From contig JABSOW010000028.1 in NCBI GenBank assembly GCA_013215465.1, forward strand, positions 1-49,080: 49,080 bases of DNA, read 5' to 3'. Each line of letters opens with the position of its first letter. Within the stretch, counting starts at the first letter, position 1. Of the stretch, positions 1 through 9,843 are shown in pieces. Position numbers and translations under genes: made by a program. The stretch is from Colwellia sp. GTDB taxonomy: Bacteria > Pseudomonadota > Gammaproteobacteria > Enterobacterales > Alteromonadaceae. The notes beneath the pieces were generated by a model, which saw only the letters and a list, made by a program, of their open reading frames with translations, was not told the DNA's origin and searched no databases.

Positions 1-1
1 T

Positions 2-76
2 CTATCAATTTGGGGTGATTTCACTGGTGGATATTTGAGTGCTGTTCAAAAAACAGGCTTATGTACCTACATATGA
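2..76 (+). CDS. Possible C-terminal fragment of an unidentified protein
   Basis: One plus-strand frame is open from the left edge to a TGA at 74-76 and reads as plausible protein (LSIWGDFTGGYLSAVQKTGL, then CTYI). It would be convergent with uvrB, whose stop lies only 7 bp away. The fragment is too short for a family assignment, and an open stretch of 24 codons can occur by chance, so this is a weak call. Confidence 0.25.
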   Translation, partial: LSIWGDFTGGYLSAVQKTGLCTYI

Positions 77-83
77 ATTGGTA

Positions 84-2111
84 TTAAGTCGAAAGTTGTT
101 GAGCTCTAAGTTTAGCAATATCATCACGAATTGTAGCAGCTTGTTCAAATTCTAGATTCTGTGCATGTGAGTACATGTCTTTTTCAAGTTGCTCAATTTT
201 ATCATCAATTTCTTTAGTCGTTAATAGCTGATAATTTGCATGTTGTTCTGCAATTTTATCCAGCTCCTTAGACTTGCTAAAACCACCAACATCCATAACA
301 TCAGTAATTTTTCTCACTACGCCTCTAGGGGTAATATTATTGTCTATATTATTTTGATGCTGCTTCTCTCTGCGTCGATCGGTTTCATCAATGGCTTTAC
401 GCATGGATTTAGTGATCCTGCCGGCATATAAAATAGCTCTACCATTAATATTACGTGCCGCTCTACCAATAGTTTGAATAAGTGAACGCTCGGAGCGTAA
501 AAACCCCTCTTTGTCTGCATCGAGTATAGCGACAAGAGACACTTCGGGCATATCTAACCCTTCTCGCAATAAGTTAATACCCACTAAAACATCAAATTTA
601 CCTAAACGAAAATCCCGAATAATCTCTACTCTTTCTACGGTATCAATATCTGAGTGCAAATAACGCGCTTTAATGCCATGCTCATCTAAGTAATCAGTTA
701 AATCTTCCGCCATTCGCTTGGTTAAGGTGGTCGCTAATACCCGTTCGTCTAATGGCAATCGTTTATTAATTTCAGAGAGTAAATCGTCAACTTGTGTTTC
801 TACCGGGCGAACTTCTATTTGTGGATCTAACAAACCAGTGGGACGCACAACTTGCTCAGCGATATCACCCGCTGATTTTTCAATTTCATAGTTACTTGGC
901 GTTGCTGACACATAGATAGTTTGTGGCGAAAGCGCTTCAAACTCTTCAAACTTCATCGGCCGATTATCAAGTGCCGAAGGCAATCTAAAACCGTACTCTA
1001 CTAAGTTTTCTTTTCGTGATCGGTCACCTTTGTACATTGCGCCAATTTGCGGCACAGTTACATGAGATTCATCAATGATAAGTAAACCATCATCAGGCAG
1101 ATAATCAAATAACGTTGGCGGTGCTTCACCTGAGCCACGACCTGATAAATAACGAGAATAGTTTTCAATGCCAGAGCAATAACCAAGCTCGGTCATCATT
1201 TCAATATCAAATTGAGTTCGCTGCATGAGGCGCTGCTCTTCAACTAAACGATTATTGTCTTTAAGGTATTGTGATCTTTCTTCTAACTCTATTTTGATTT
1301 TATCAACAGCGGCTAAAATTTTATCTCTAGGCGTTGCATAATGTGTTTTTGGATAAACAGTAACTCGTGCTAATTTACGCTCAACCTGCCCTGTTAACGG
1401 ATCAAATTGACTAATACGTTCAACTTCTTCATCGAAGAGCTCTATTCTCAGTGCTAGCCGGTCAGATTCTGCAGGGAAGATATCAATAACGTCGCCACGT
1501 ACTCGATACGTGGCCCGGGCAAAAGCAACATCATTACGGATGTATTGCAGCTCAGCTAACCGACGTAAAATATCACGTTGGTTAATGATATCCCCTTGGC
1601 TGATATGTAGCATCATTTTCAAATATGAATCAGGATCACCTAATCCATAAATAGCAGAAACAGAAGCAATAATGATTACATCACGTCGTTCTAGCAGCGC
1701 CTTAGTGGCAGATAAGCGCATTTGTTCTATATGTTCATTAACTGATGCATCTTTTTCAATAAAGGTGTCTGTTGTGGGTACATAAGCCTCTGGTTGGTAA
1801 TAATCGTAATAAGAGACAAAATACTCAACGGCATTGTTAGGAAAAAACTCTTTCATTTCACCGTAAAGCTGCGCGGCTAAGGTTTTATTTGGCGCTAACA
1901 TCATCGTTGGACGGTTCAGCTTTTCAATAACCTTAGCAATTGTGAAAGTCTTACCCGAGCCAGTAACACCGAGCAAAGTTTGATGTGCTAAACCAGAATC
2001 AATACCTTCAAGTAATTGTTTGATTGCACTAGGCTGATCGCCTGCTGGTGTATAATCTGACTTTAAGGTAAATTCTTTTACACTTGTCTCGTTCACGTTA
2101 TTCTTTTTCAA
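84..2111 (-). CDS. uvrB: UvrB, excinuclease ABC subunit B
   Basis: UvrB is the damage-verifying helicase-like subunit of nucleotide excision repair; it is loaded by UvrA and recruits UvrC. The 675-aa product is almost the same length as E. coli UvrB (673). It carries Walker A (GVTGSGKT), the beta-hairpin region around [12 protein letters not shown] that clamps the strand, helicase motifs including the SATPS and QTIGRAARN stretches, and a C-terminal UVR domain ([13 protein letters not shown]) that contacts UvrC. The start is a TTG at 2111, and the TTGA there is also the stop of the upstream efflux gene, so translation is probably coupled. GTG codons a few residues in are alternative starts. 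No LexA-box-like palindrome is evident just upstream of the efflux gene. Confidence 0.97.
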   Translation of the reverse strand: MKKNNVNETSVKEFTLKSDYTPAGDQPSAIKQLLEGIDSGLAHQTLLGVTGSGKTFTIAKVIEKLNRPTMMLAPNKTLAAQLYGEMKEFFPNNAVEYFVSYYDYYQPEAYVPTTDTFIEKDASVNEHIEQMRLSATKALLERRDVIIIASVSAIYGLGDPDSYLKMMLHISQGDIINQRDILRRLAELQYIRNDVAFARATYRVRGDVIDIFPAESDRLALRIELFDEEVERISQFDPLTGQVERKLARVTVYPKTHYATPRDKILAAVDKIKIELEERSQYLKDNNRLVEEQRLMQRTQFDIEMMTELGYCSGIENYSRYLSGRGSGEAPPTLFDYLPDDGLLIIDESHVTVPQIGAMYKGDRSRKENLVEYGFRLPSALDNRPMKFEEFEALSPQTIYVSATPSNYEIEKSAGDIAEQVVRPTGLLDPQIEVRPVETQVDDLLSEINKRLPLDERVLATTLTKRMAEDLTDYLDEHGIKARYLHSDIDTVERVEIIRDFRLGKFDVLVGINLLREGLDMPEVSLVAILDADKEGFLRSERSLIQTIGRAARNINGRAILYAGRITKSMRKAIDETDRRREKQHQNNIDNNITPRGVVRKITDVMDVGGFSKSKELDKIAEQHANYQLLTTKEIDDKIEQLEKDMYSHAQNLEFEQAATIRDDIAKLRAQQLST

Positions 2112-3508
2112 GGTAATTGTTCCTGAGCTGCTTCACTCACAGTAAATTCGTCATTGTTAAATTGCTTAGAAAACAGTCGATAAGAAATAGCGGCCATGAC
2201 CACGTTTCCCATTAACGCACCAATAAAAAAACCATGTAAGCCATAAAAATAGCTCCCTAGAGAGGCCAACGGCACATAACAAATAAATAACCGAATAAAG
2301 CTTAATCCCAGTGCCACTATCGGCTTATGCAAAGCATTAAAAGAAGAGTTAGTTAAAATAATAACGCCCTGTAAACCATAACCTAATGGCAAAATCAAAA
2401 TAAACAGTACTATGATATCAGCAACCTTTTGCTCTTTTGCAAAAACGGAGGCAATCCAAGGAGCGGCAATAATTAATACAACATAGATAATTACTTGCCA
2501 GAACAAAACAAACTTAATTGACGTTTTATAGGCATGCTTAACTCTTTGCATCTGACCCGCACCAAAATTCTGGCTAATAAAGGGCGGCAACGTCATCGAC
2601 AAAGCTAAAACAACTAAACAGGCAATAGATTCAATTCTAGAGCCGACACCAAAGCCTGCGACCACTGACTCACCATAACTTGCGGCAATAGCTGTCATAA
2701 TAGCGGCAGCAATAGGGGTTAACATGTTTGCGCCTGCTGCAGGTAAACCTATTTTTAAAATAATACGACAGGATGAAATTAACTGCTTGAGTGTTAATAA
2801 ATGGGTATGAATTAAGTTTTTTTGTTTTGTTAATATAACCAATATAAAAGCAAAACCAAATAACCAAGAAAGAAGTGTCGCTATCGCAGCACCTTGAATT
2901 CCCATAGCAGGAACAGGACCAAAACCAAAAATAAAGATAGGGTCAAGAATTGCGTTGATGAGTCCGGCACTGCCCATAATCATGCTTGGTGTTTTAGTAT
3001 CGCCCGATGCACGGAGTATAGCGTTACCAATCATCGGTCCAATTAGACAAACACTCCCTATATACCAAATATCCATATACTGATGAATTAAAGGTAACAG
3101 GGATGCTTGAGCGCCTAATAAAGTAAATAATTCATCAGTAAATAAATAACCTAAAAAAGATAGAGCAATGACAATGATGGCTGCTAGATATAAAGCCGCT
3201 GTAGCAGAATTTTTAGCCGACTCGTGCTCATTACTCCCTAAAAATTTTGCAATAACTGCCGAAGTGCCTATTCCTAAACCGATCATCAAGCTAATAACAG
3301 TAAAAGTAACCGGAAAAGTAAAACTGATAGCAGCTAAAGGCTGAGTACCTAATAAGCTAACAAAAAATGTATCAATTAAATTAAACGTCATCAATAAAAC
3401 CATGCCGTAAATCATCGGAATAGTCATTCTTTTTAATGTGTTCGCAACAGGATCTTTTAGTAAGTTTACTGGTTGTTTCTTACTCATGGCTATTTTATTT
3501 GATGTCAT
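2108..3508 (-). CDS. MATE-family multidrug/Na+ efflux transporter
   Basis: A 466-aa polytopic membrane protein with about twelve hydrophobic segments in two similar halves, as in the MATE (NorM/DinF/VmrA-like) cation-coupled drug antiporters. Supporting stretches are the N-terminal MTIPMIYGM segment, the following [15 protein letters not shown] region, and the internal repeat beginning [12 protein letters not shown]. It overlaps uvrB by 4 nt (TTGA) and would be transcribed first in a two-gene unit. The ATG at 3508 has no clear ribosome site; a second ATG seven codons later is equally possible. The substrate cannot be read from sequence. Confidence 0.85.
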   Translation of the reverse strand: MTSNKIAMSKKQPVNLLKDPVANTLKRMTIPMIYGMVLLMTFNLIDTFFVSLLGTQPLAAISFTFPVTFTVISLMIGLGIGTSAVIAKFLGSNEHESAKNSATAALYLAAIIVIALSFLGYLFTDELFTLLGAQASLLPLIHQYMDIWYIGSVCLIGPMIGNAILRASGDTKTPSMIMGSAGLINAILDPIFIFGFGPVPAMGIQGAAIATLLSWLFGFAFILVILTKQKNLIHTHLLTLKQLISSCRIILKIGLPAAGANMLTPIAAAIMTAIAASYGESVVAGFGVGSRIESIACLVVLALSMTLPPFISQNFGAGQMQRVKHAYKTSIKFVLFWQVIIYVVLIIAAPWIASVFAKEQKVADIIVLFILILPLGYGLQGVIILTNSSFNALHKPIVALGLSFIRLFICYVPLASLGSYFYGLHGFFIGALMGNVVMAAISYRLFSKQFNNDEFTVSEAAQEQLP

Positions 3509-3766
3509 TAATAAATTTTAATAAAGGTAGAGTGCTCATAAGCTATTTGAGCTGTTTAGCCATTGTAATCAAATCTAAAAGAAATGCACAGCAAATGCTG
3601 TGAAATACCTCTTTGCTCAAAAATCACACTAAACAGTTGAAAAAACAACAAGACAACAGTAACCAATTGAATTAAATGAATTTAAATATATTCAAAAGAA
3701 AGTATTGACTTGACTACAAGCTAAGTAAAACGATAATGTAACGAGTTCTTACGAATTAACTCACAT

Positions 3767-3793
3767 AGTTATCCACAGCTTTGGTGGATAACT
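3767..3793. promoter_or_regulatory. Inverted pair of DnaA-box-like sequences
   Basis: A perfect 10-bp inverted repeat (agttatccac / gtggataact, 7-nt spacer) contains TTATCCACA on the plus strand at 3769-3777, an exact match to the canonical DnaA box. The opposite strand carries TTATCCACC, one base off. What is seen is the repeat; DnaA binding is inferred. It could instead be a hairpin or a site for another regulator. Confidence 0.45.
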
Positions 3794-3924
3794 ACCAATT
3801 TTATCCTATAGAAAAATAAATTTTAGCCAATGGCTATAAAACTACCAATAAAAGCCGATAAACTAATTTTACTGAACGCAATTTGAGCAAACAAACTAAT
3901 AAATGAATTTTTTTTATTTTTGTG

Positions 3925-3953
3925 TTGACACTAAGCCCACAGGTCTTTATTAT
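3925..3953 (+). promoter_or_regulatory. Sigma70 promoter of tRNA-Asn with GC-rich discriminator
   Basis: A perfect -35 (TTGACA, 3925-3930), a 17-bp spacer and a -10 (TATTAT, 3948-3953) are followed at once by a GC-rich discriminator (tccgcccc). That layout is typical of stable-RNA promoters under stringent (ppGpp/DksA) control. Transcription would start near 3960, leaving a leader of about 40 nt before the tRNA. Confidence 0.8.
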
Positions 3954-4003
3954 TCCGCCCCGTTAGCCAAGCAGGTTAACAAGCTAATCGAAAGAAAAGC
4001 AAT

Positions 4004-4079
4004 TCCCCAATAGCTCAGTTGGTAGAGCGATGGACTGTTAATCCATGTGTCACTGGTTCGAGCCCAGTTTGGGGAGCCA
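4004..4079 (+). tRNA. tRNA-Asn (anticodon GTT)
   Basis: The cloverleaf can be drawn by eye: acceptor stem tccccaa (4004-4010) pairs with ttgggga (4069-4075), the anticodon stem atgga/tccat encloses loop ctgttaa, and the anticodon GTT is at 4037-4039. The T arm is ctggttcgagcccag. Discriminator G and an encoded CCA (4077-4079) complete a 76-nt gene that closely resembles E. coli tRNA-Asn. It is a single gene with its own promoter and terminator. Confidence 0.97.
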
Positions 4080-4084
4080 CATAA

Positions 4085-4117
4085 TAAAAAAGGCTACGAG
4101 AAATCGTAGCCTTTTTT
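4085..4117 (+). terminator. Rho-independent terminator of tRNA-Asn
   Basis: Stem aaggctacga / tcgtagcctt with a GAAA loop is followed by a T run and preceded by an A run, so it can also act on the minus strand. It lies 5 bp after the tRNA CCA end. Confidence 0.9.
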
Positions 4118-4151
4118 ATTGCTTAAAATTAAGCTGTACCTTTAAAAAACG

Positions 4152-4940
4152 TTATACCAATATCTCCCCTTCCAAATATTGAACCGCTTTACCTGAAACA
4201 TAGACCCTATCATCAACTGTGCACTTTAGCTCGCCACCTCGTAACCTAAGCTTGAAAAGCGCTAAGATTGCTCTTATTGAGCTTTTCAGACCAATACGGA
4301 GCTAACCCTGCATGTATTGAACCTGTAACAGGATCTTCATCACCGCCATTGGCTGGCCAAAAATAACGAGAGACAAAGTCATACTGATCTGAACGCGCGG
4401 TTACAACCATATCAAAAGTGGCGAGTTGTTTTAATAGATAACTCTTGTAATTAACATTATGCACATCATTTTCAGAGTTATAAATAACAAAATAGGCTTG
4501 CTCACTCAATAATACTTCCTTAGGCGCTATTGATAAGCCTTGTAGTAGAGAATCAGGAACATCTACTAGTTCCTTTGGCTGTAAATTTGGAAAGCTCATT
4601 TGGATATAACCATTTCCTTCTTCAATTACCGTTAAATCACCGACATTTTTCATTAAAAAAATAAGTGTCTTTAATGCGTTATCATTTGCAAAAATAACAA
4701 ATGATGCAGCCAGTGTTGCATGCCCGCAAAAATCAATTTCTGTTACTGGTGAAAACCAACGTATTTGATATTTTTAAGCCGTAGTGGTTTTATAAAAGCA
4801 GTTTCTGATAGACTATTTCCTGCCGCTATTAATTTCATAACAGAGTCGCTTAATCAATCATCAATAATAACGACTGCTGCTGAATTACCCTTAAAAAGCA
4901 CATCGGTAAAAGCATTGATAAACCGTACTTTGATTTTCAT
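4152..4940 (-). pseudogene. Decayed PhzF-family epimerase/isomerase gene
   Basis: Reading the minus strand from ATG at 4940 to TAA at 4152-4154 gives a complete PhzF-like protein of about 263 codons, but in three pieces. The N-terminal piece (MKIKVRFINAFTDVLFKGNSAA...) meets an in-frame TGA at 4854-4856 where the family usually has Trp (DDW-LSD). A one-base loss in a run of A just before the segment KYQIRWFSPVTEIDFCGHATL shifts frame. After the conserved GGDEDPVTGSIHAGLAPYW segment a further shift near 4244 separates the last part (LRGGELKCTVDDRV...), which ends at the true stop. An intact 135-codon fragment (4246-4653) remains open. PhzF relatives are isomerase-like enzymes of mostly unknown substrate. 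The lesions are few and the rest is well preserved, so decay looks recent; sequencing error in the A run cannot be excluded for one of them. Confidence 0.85.
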
Positions 4941-4970
4941 TGGCGTTATCCATTTATTATATTTAATATA

Positions 4971-5007
4971 AAAAAAAGACCTTATCATCACTAGGACAAT
5001 AAGGTCT
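4971..5007 (-). terminator. Terminator of the clpS-clpA operon
   Basis: Inverted repeat agaccttat / ataaggtct with a 13-nt loop lies 54 bp past the clpA stop. On the minus strand it is followed by seven T residues (plus-strand A run 4971-4977). Confidence 0.75.
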
Positions 5008-5060
5008 ATAACAAATCAATCTACACTAACAGACTAATATAATACGCGATTTCTTAAGCT

Positions 5061-7322
5061 TTATTTTTCTGCTATCAGCTCCTGTTTATTTTCATAAGAA
5101 ATCACAAGCTTATCTTTTTTCACATCAACCTTAGCTACGCCACCATTGGCTAACTCGCCAAAAAGGAGTTCATTAGCTAATTCTTTCTTAAGCTGCTCTT
5201 GAATTAACCGGGACATAGGTCGAGCTCCCATGGTTTTATCATAACCATGCTCTGCTAGCCACTTCTTCGCATCACGTGTAAGTTCTAATGAAACCCCTTT
5301 TTCATCGAGCTGTACTTGTAATTCAACAATAAACTTATCAACTACTTGTTGAATTACTTCATTATCAAGGTGATTAAACCAAACAATATTATCTAGGCGA
5401 TTTCTAAACTCTGGTGAAAAAACCTTATTTATTTCACTCATCGCATCTAAGCTATGATCTTGTTGCTTAAAGCCGATTGATTGACGTACGGTTTCTTGAA
5501 CACCCGCGTTCGTAGTTAATACTAAAATAATATTTCTAAAATCGGCCTTACGTCCATTATTATCCGTTAACGTACCATGATCCATCACTTGTAGTAGAAT
5601 ATTATAAACGTCTTCATGAGCCTTTTCGATTTCATCGAGTAAAACGACTGCATATGGGTGCTTCAAAACAGCATCAGTTAATAAGCCGCCCTGCTCATAA
5701 CCCACATAGCCTGGAGGCGCGCCTATTAGTCGGCTAACAGCATGTTTTTCCATGTACTCTGACATATCAAACCGCAAGAGTTCAACGCCTAATATTTTAG
5801 CCAGTTGCTGTGTTATTTCTGTTTTACCTACCCCGGTAGGGCCAGCAAATAAGAATGAACCAACTGGCTTTTCTTCACTACCAAGCCCTGCTCGTGATAA
5901 GCGAATAACAGAGGTTAATTGTTCTACCGCGCTATCTTGACCAAACACCACGAGTTTTAAATTACGATCAAGGTTTTTCAGACTATCTTTTTCCGATGAG
6001 GATACTGATTTTTCTGGTATTCTGGCCATTTTTGCCACAATAGCCTCAATATCAGTATTACTAATCGTCTTTTTGCGTTTAGAAGCCACGACAAGTTGTT
6101 GCCTTGCACCTGCCTCATCAATAACATCAATGGCTTTATCAGGTAGAAAACGTTCATTAATGTACTTGGCAGAGAGTTGTGCAGCTGCACGTAAAGCTGC
6201 ATTGGTATAACGAATACCATGATGTGATTCGTACTTTTCTTTTAATCCATGCAGTATTTTAGTGGTATCTTCAACACTTGGTTCAAGAATATCAATTTTC
6301 TGAAAACGTCTTGCTAATGCACGGTCTTTTTCAAAAATACTTTGATATTCTTGATAAGTTGTAGATCCTAAACAGCGAAGTTTACCCGCTGAAAGCAACG
6401 GTTTGATAAGGTTAGATGCATCCAACATTCCGCCAGATGCAGCGCCAGCACCAATAATAGTATGAATTTCATCAATAAATAGAATTGCATTATCGTCTGA
6501 TTCAAGATCTTTTAATAACGCTTTAAAACGTTTTTCAAAGTCGCCTCGGTATTTAGTGCCAGCAAGTAAAGCGCCCATATCCAAAGAATAAATAGTGGCA
6601 TCTTTCAAAAATTCAGGTACTTTTCCATCAACAATTAAATTAGCTAAACCTTCTGCAATTGCCGTTTTACCAACTCCTGCCTCACCAACAAATAAAGGGT
6701 TATTTTTACGACGGCGACTTAATACCTGTAAGGTTCTTTCTAACTCACTATCTCTACCAATTAGTGGGTCAATATTACCTTTAAGCGCTTCTTCATTTAA
6801 ATTAACAGAAAAATTCTCAATTGTTCTTGGCTCTTCTTCACTAACTTGTTGACCCTCTTCAACGGAAGAGTTGTTAGAGCCGCCTTCAATCTTAGCTATG
6901 CCATGAGAGATGTAATTAACGATATCTAATCGACTAACATCTGCTTTTTTCAATATATAAGCTGCTTGTGACTCTTGTTCACTAAAAATAGCTACTAGAA
7001 CATTAGAGCCGCTTACTTCACTTTTACCTGATGACTGCACGTGAAAAACGGCTCGCTGTAACACACGCTGAAATCCGAGTGTAGGCTGGGTTTCTCGTTC
7101 TTCCTCTTCAATAGGAATAACAGGGGTCGTTTCTTGAATAAACTCAAGGAGGCTTGTTCTAATTTTATTTAAGTCTGCACCACATGCTCCCAATACTTCA
7201 ATGGCGGATGGGTTATCTAAAAGCGCTAACAGTAAATGTTCCACTGTCATAAACTCATGACGAGATTCTTTAGCTTGTCGAAAAGCTAAGTTAAGCGAAA
7301 TTTCTAAGTCTTTATTTAGCAT
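5061..7322 (-). CDS. clpA: ClpA, ATPase/unfoldase subunit of ClpAP protease
   Basis: ClpA unfolds substrates, including N-degron proteins delivered by ClpS, and feeds them to ClpP. The 753-aa protein matches E. coli ClpA (758). It shows the N-terminal Clp_N repeat domain (first ~145 residues), the first AAA+ module with GEAGVGKTA and Walker B LFIDEIHT, the second with GPTGVGKTE and VVLLDEIEKA, and a D2-small C-terminal domain. The ClpP-contact loop reads SIGFKQQD, with IGF as in ClpX, whereas E. coli ClpA has IGL. A GGAG ribosome site precedes ATG 7322. It lies 58 bp downstream of clpS in the same orientation. No clpP is in the window. Confidence 0.97.
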   Translation of the reverse strand: MLNKDLEISLNLAFRQAKESRHEFMTVEHLLLALLDNPSAIEVLGACGADLNKIRTSLLEFIQETTPVIPIEEEERETQPTLGFQRVLQRAVFHVQSSGKSEVSGSNVLVAIFSEQESQAAYILKKADVSRLDIVNYISHGIAKIEGGSNNSSVEEGQQVSEEEPRTIENFSVNLNEEALKGNIDPLIGRDSELERTLQVLSRRRKNNPLFVGEAGVGKTAIAEGLANLIVDGKVPEFLKDATIYSLDMGALLAGTKYRGDFEKRFKALLKDLESDDNAILFIDEIHTIIGAGAASGGMLDASNLIKPLLSAGKLRCLGSTTYQEYQSIFEKDRALARRFQKIDILEPSVEDTTKILHGLKEKYESHHGIRYTNAALRAAAQLSAKYINERFLPDKAIDVIDEAGARQQLVVASKRKKTISNTDIEAIVAKMARIPEKSVSSSEKDSLKNLDRNLKLVVFGQDSAVEQLTSVIRLSRAGLGSEEKPVGSFLFAGPTGVGKTEITQQLAKILGVELLRFDMSEYMEKHAVSRLIGAPPGYVGYEQGGLLTDAVLKHPYAVVLLDEIEKAHEDVYNILLQVMDHGTLTDNNGRKADFRNIILVLTTNAGVQETVRQSIGFKQQDHSLDAMSEINKVFSPEFRNRLDNIVWFNHLDNEVIQQVVDKFIVELQVQLDEKGVSLELTRDAKKWLAEHGYDKTMGARPMSRLIQEQLKKELANELLFGELANGGVAKVDVKKDKLVISYENKQELIAEK

Positions 7323-7380
7323 AGGTACTCCAATTTAAACCTTGCGAACTTTTCTCTTTTGAGTAATACATTATTTATCA

Positions 7381-7701
7381 TCAAACTTTTTCTAACACAC
7401 ACTTTAATGGGTGTTGATGCTCTAATGAAAAACGAGCAACATGATCTACTTTAGTTTCTGCAATATCAGCCGTATATGTGCCACAAAGCGCTTTACCTTT
7501 ATAATGAATAGTTAACATTATATCGGTCGCCTGATCTGATGTTTTATTAAAAAACTTACATAAAACATCCACCACAAAATCCATCGGCGTAAAATCATCG
7601 TTAAGTAATAAAACATGATATTTAGCTGGCTTTTCTACTTCATTTTTTACATCTTCTTCAACAAGCTCATGACTGTCAATTAGCTCTTTCCAATTACTCA
7701 T
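7381..7701 (-). CDS. clpS: ClpS, N-end-rule adaptor for ClpAP
   Basis: ClpS binds N-degron residues and the ClpA N-domain, steering substrates to ClpAP. The 106-aa product is the usual length and has the conserved core [19 protein letters not shown], then the helix around [25 protein letters not shown] that forms the rest of the ligand pocket. The N-terminal 25 residues form a flexible acidic extension, as expected. The order clpS-clpA, with cspD divergent upstream, matches E. coli. Confidence 0.96.
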   Translation of the reverse strand: MSNWKELIDSHELVEEDVKNEVEKPAKYHVLLLNDDFTPMDFVVDVLCKFFNKTSDQATDIMLTIHYKGKALCGTYTADIAETKVDHVARFSLEHQHPLKCVLEKV

Positions 7702-7964
7702 ATATTTATATTAGTCTCTACTGTTAACTTTTGCTGTAACTTTTATGTTAATAAACATTAAAAAAACCAGTAAAATTCAGGTGTTTTACTTGACTAATTT
7801 GATATTTTATCTACGATTCAATAAGTGGCTATTTTTTAGCCGCATAATTACATGTATATGTGCTTAATTATATATCTATTTTAATGAGACTAAAATTAAA
7901 TATAAATATAAATAATTGATTTAAGCATACCTATAATACTGAAGGATATAGAGGAAGTAGATGT

Positions 7965-8183
7965 ATGGCTCATGGTACAGTAAAATGGTTTAATAATGCG
8001 AAGGGGTTTGGCTTTATTCGTCCAGATAATGGCGGAGAAGATATTTTTGCTCACTACTCAACGATTGAGATGGATGGATACCGAACATTAAAAGCCGGTC
8101 AGGATGTAAATTACGAACTAAATGAAGGGGCTAAGGGACACCATGCGGCAAGCATAAAGCCAACAGATGAAGAAATAGACTAA
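7965..8183 (+). CDS. cspD: CspD-like cold-shock-domain protein
   Basis: A 72-aa single cold-shock domain with RNP1-like KGFGFIRPD and RNP2-like DIFAHYSTI motifs, preceded by MAHGTVKWFN. CspD of E. coli is a stationary-phase/starvation-induced single-stranded DNA-binding inhibitor of replication; the CspD label rests on position (divergent from clpS) and on the variant 'IRPDNGGEDIFAHYSTIEMDGYRTL'. A GAGGAAG ribosome site sits about 8 nt before the ATG. An earlier ATG at 7960 is out of frame. A -10-like TATAAT occurs at 7932-7937 without a clear -35. Confidence 0.93.
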   Translation: MAHGTVKWFNNAKGFGFIRPDNGGEDIFAHYSTIEMDGYRTLKAGQDVNYELNEGAKGHHAASIKPTDEEID

Positions 8184-8205
8184 CATTGTGTTACCTGCAC
8201 AATAA

Positions 8206-8234
8206 AAAAACACAGCGGATAGGCTGTGTTTTTA
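8206..8234. terminator. Bidirectional terminator between cspD and icd
   Basis: Stem aaaaacacagc / gctgtgttttt with a 6-nt loop (ggatag) is flanked by an A run and a T run. It serves cspD and may stop read-through from icd on the other strand. Confidence 0.85.
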
Positions 8235-8358
8235 TGTCTATAACTTGAAGTCAATAACAGGTAAAGCAGTTACAAGTAAGAAAAGTTCCGAGTGACTAAA
8301 ACACCATTATATCGGTATCTTATCTTTGAAACTGGAAACTCGCTGCCCGTAACTAAAC

Positions 8359-9609
8359 TTACATATGCTCAATAATACAATCACCAAATTGAGAACAAGT
8401 AACAAGCGTAGCATCATCCATTAATCGTTCAAAATCATAAGTAACTGTTTTAGCGCCAATAGCCCCTGACATTCCTTTTAACAGTAAATCAGCAGCCTCA
8501 ACCCAACCCATATGTCGTAACATCATTTCTGCTGATAAAATCACAGAGCCTGGATTTACTTTATTTTTACCGGCATATTTGGGGGCTGTTCCATGAGTAG
8601 CTTCAAATATAGCCATTTCATCATTTAAATTAGCACCGGGGGCAATACCAATACCGCCTACTTGTGCCGCTAATGCATCAGACAAGTAATCACCATTTAA
8701 ATTAAGTGTTGCTATAACACTGTATTCTGCCGGACGAAGCAAAATTTGTTGTAGCATAGCATCAGCAATAACATCTTTAATTATGATTTCTTGACCTGTT
8801 TTAGGGTTTTTAACACGACACCAAGGCCCACCGTCAATTAACTCGGCACCGAATTCTTCGCAGGCTAGTTCATAACCCCAATCTTTAAAAGCGCCTTCGG
8901 TAAATTTCATAATATTACCTTTGTGCACTAGCGTTACAGAATCTCTATTATGATCAATAGCATATTGTATTGCTTGGCGTACTAATCGCTGAGTACCTTC
9001 TTTGGATACAGGTTTAATACCAATACCACAATCCTCAGTAAAGCGAATTTTAGTTACGCCCATTTCATCTTGTAAAAAAGAAATGATTTTTTTAGCGTCA
9101 TCGGTGCCTGCCTGATATTCAATACCGGCATAAATATCTTCAGTATTTTCACGAAAAATAACCATGTCAACTTCATAAGGCTTTTTAACTGGGCTTGGTA
9201 CACCGGTAAACCACTGCACCGGACGCTGACAAACATACAAATCTAAAATTTGGCGTAAGGCTACATTCAACGAACGCATACCACCACCAACTGGTGTGGT
9301 TAAAGGCCCTTTAATACCAACCTTGTACTCTTTGAACATTTCCAACGTTTCATCTGGCAACCATGTTTCAGAATCATATACTTGAGTTGCTTTTTCACCA
9401 GCATAGACTTCCATCCAGGCAATTTTCTTATCATTGCCATAAGCTTTATTAACAGCTGCATCAACTACTTTAATCATAGGTGGTGTTACATCAACACCAA
9501 TACCATCACCTTCAATAAAAGGAATGATAGGATTGTTTGGTACTAATAATTTACCATTCGATACAGTAATTTTATCACCGATACTGGGAATTGAGATTTT
9601 ACTTGTCAT
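8359..9609 (-). CDS. icd: Isocitrate dehydrogenase, NADP, homodimeric (IDH-I)
   Basis: This TCA-cycle enzyme oxidises isocitrate to 2-oxoglutarate with NADP+. I place the start at ATG 9609 ([15 protein letters not shown]), preceded by AGGAGAG; the 26 extra upstream codons are AT-rich and do not resemble the family. That gives 416 aa, the E. coli Icd length. Substrate-loop RSLNVALR places Ser at residue 113, the residue phosphorylated by AceK in E. coli, so kinase/phosphatase control is likely. Other conserved stretches are [39 protein letters not shown] and [11 protein letters not shown]. It lies downstream of the monomeric isozyme in the same direction, 294 bp away. Confidence 0.97.
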   Translation of the reverse strand: MTSKISIPSIGDKITVSNGKLLVPNNPIIPFIEGDGIGVDVTPPMIKVVDAAVNKAYGNDKKIAWMEVYAGEKATQVYDSETWLPDETLEMFKEYKVGIKGPLTTPVGGGMRSLNVALRQILDLYVCQRPVQWFTGVPSPVKKPYEVDMVIFRENTEDIYAGIEYQAGTDDAKKIISFLQDEMGVTKIRFTEDCGIGIKPVSKEGTQRLVRQAIQYAIDHNRDSVTLVHKGNIMKFTEGAFKDWGYELACEEFGAELIDGGPWCRVKNPKTGQEIIIKDVIADAMLQQILLRPAEYSVIATLNLNGDYLSDALAAQVGGIGIAPGANLNDEMAIFEATHGTAPKYAGKNKVNPGSVILSAEMMLRHMGWVEAADLLLKGMSGAIGAKTVTYDFERLMDDATLVTCSQFGDCIIEHM

Positions 9610-9843
9610 AAAGCGCTCTCCTAATTGGAAGAATGGACATCGAACAATGCCTATAAAATATATAAAATAAACAAAACGATAAATCAATCGATATTAATAA
9701 TAAATAGCAATTTTCTTAACTTTACTTAAGGTCGTCAACGTAATGTCGTATATCTCAGTTTAACCTAAAACCGAGTAAAAAGAGTAATCACACCAATCAC
9801 TTAATACTGATAGCGATTATTGTTTTACTGAATATCATTAAAG

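Larger units (their letters stand above)
3509..4003. other. Gene-free stretch between efflux gene and tRNA-Asn
   Basis: This 495-bp AT-rich gap holds no convincing reading frame. It contains a small hairpin (cacagc-aaat-gctgtg, 3587-3602), the inverted DnaA-box-like pair at 3767-3793 and the tRNA promoter at 3925-3953, each described separately. The promoter of the efflux-uvrB unit must also lie here but I could not place it. Confidence 0.6.

Noticed and set aside
3587..3602. Small hairpin (cacagc-aaat-gctgtg) as a terminator
   Set aside because: Only 6 bp of stem, no T run, and it lies upstream of the efflux gene, not at a gene end.
4765..4971. Plus-strand open frame of 68 codons
   Set aside because: It lies antisense to the N-terminal part of the PhzF pseudogene, whose minus-strand reading has clear family similarity.
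9610..9687. 26-codon N-terminal extension of icd
   Set aside because: The extension is hydrophobic and AT-rich, while ATG 9609 has a strong AGGAG site and gives exactly the 416-residue length with Ser at 113.
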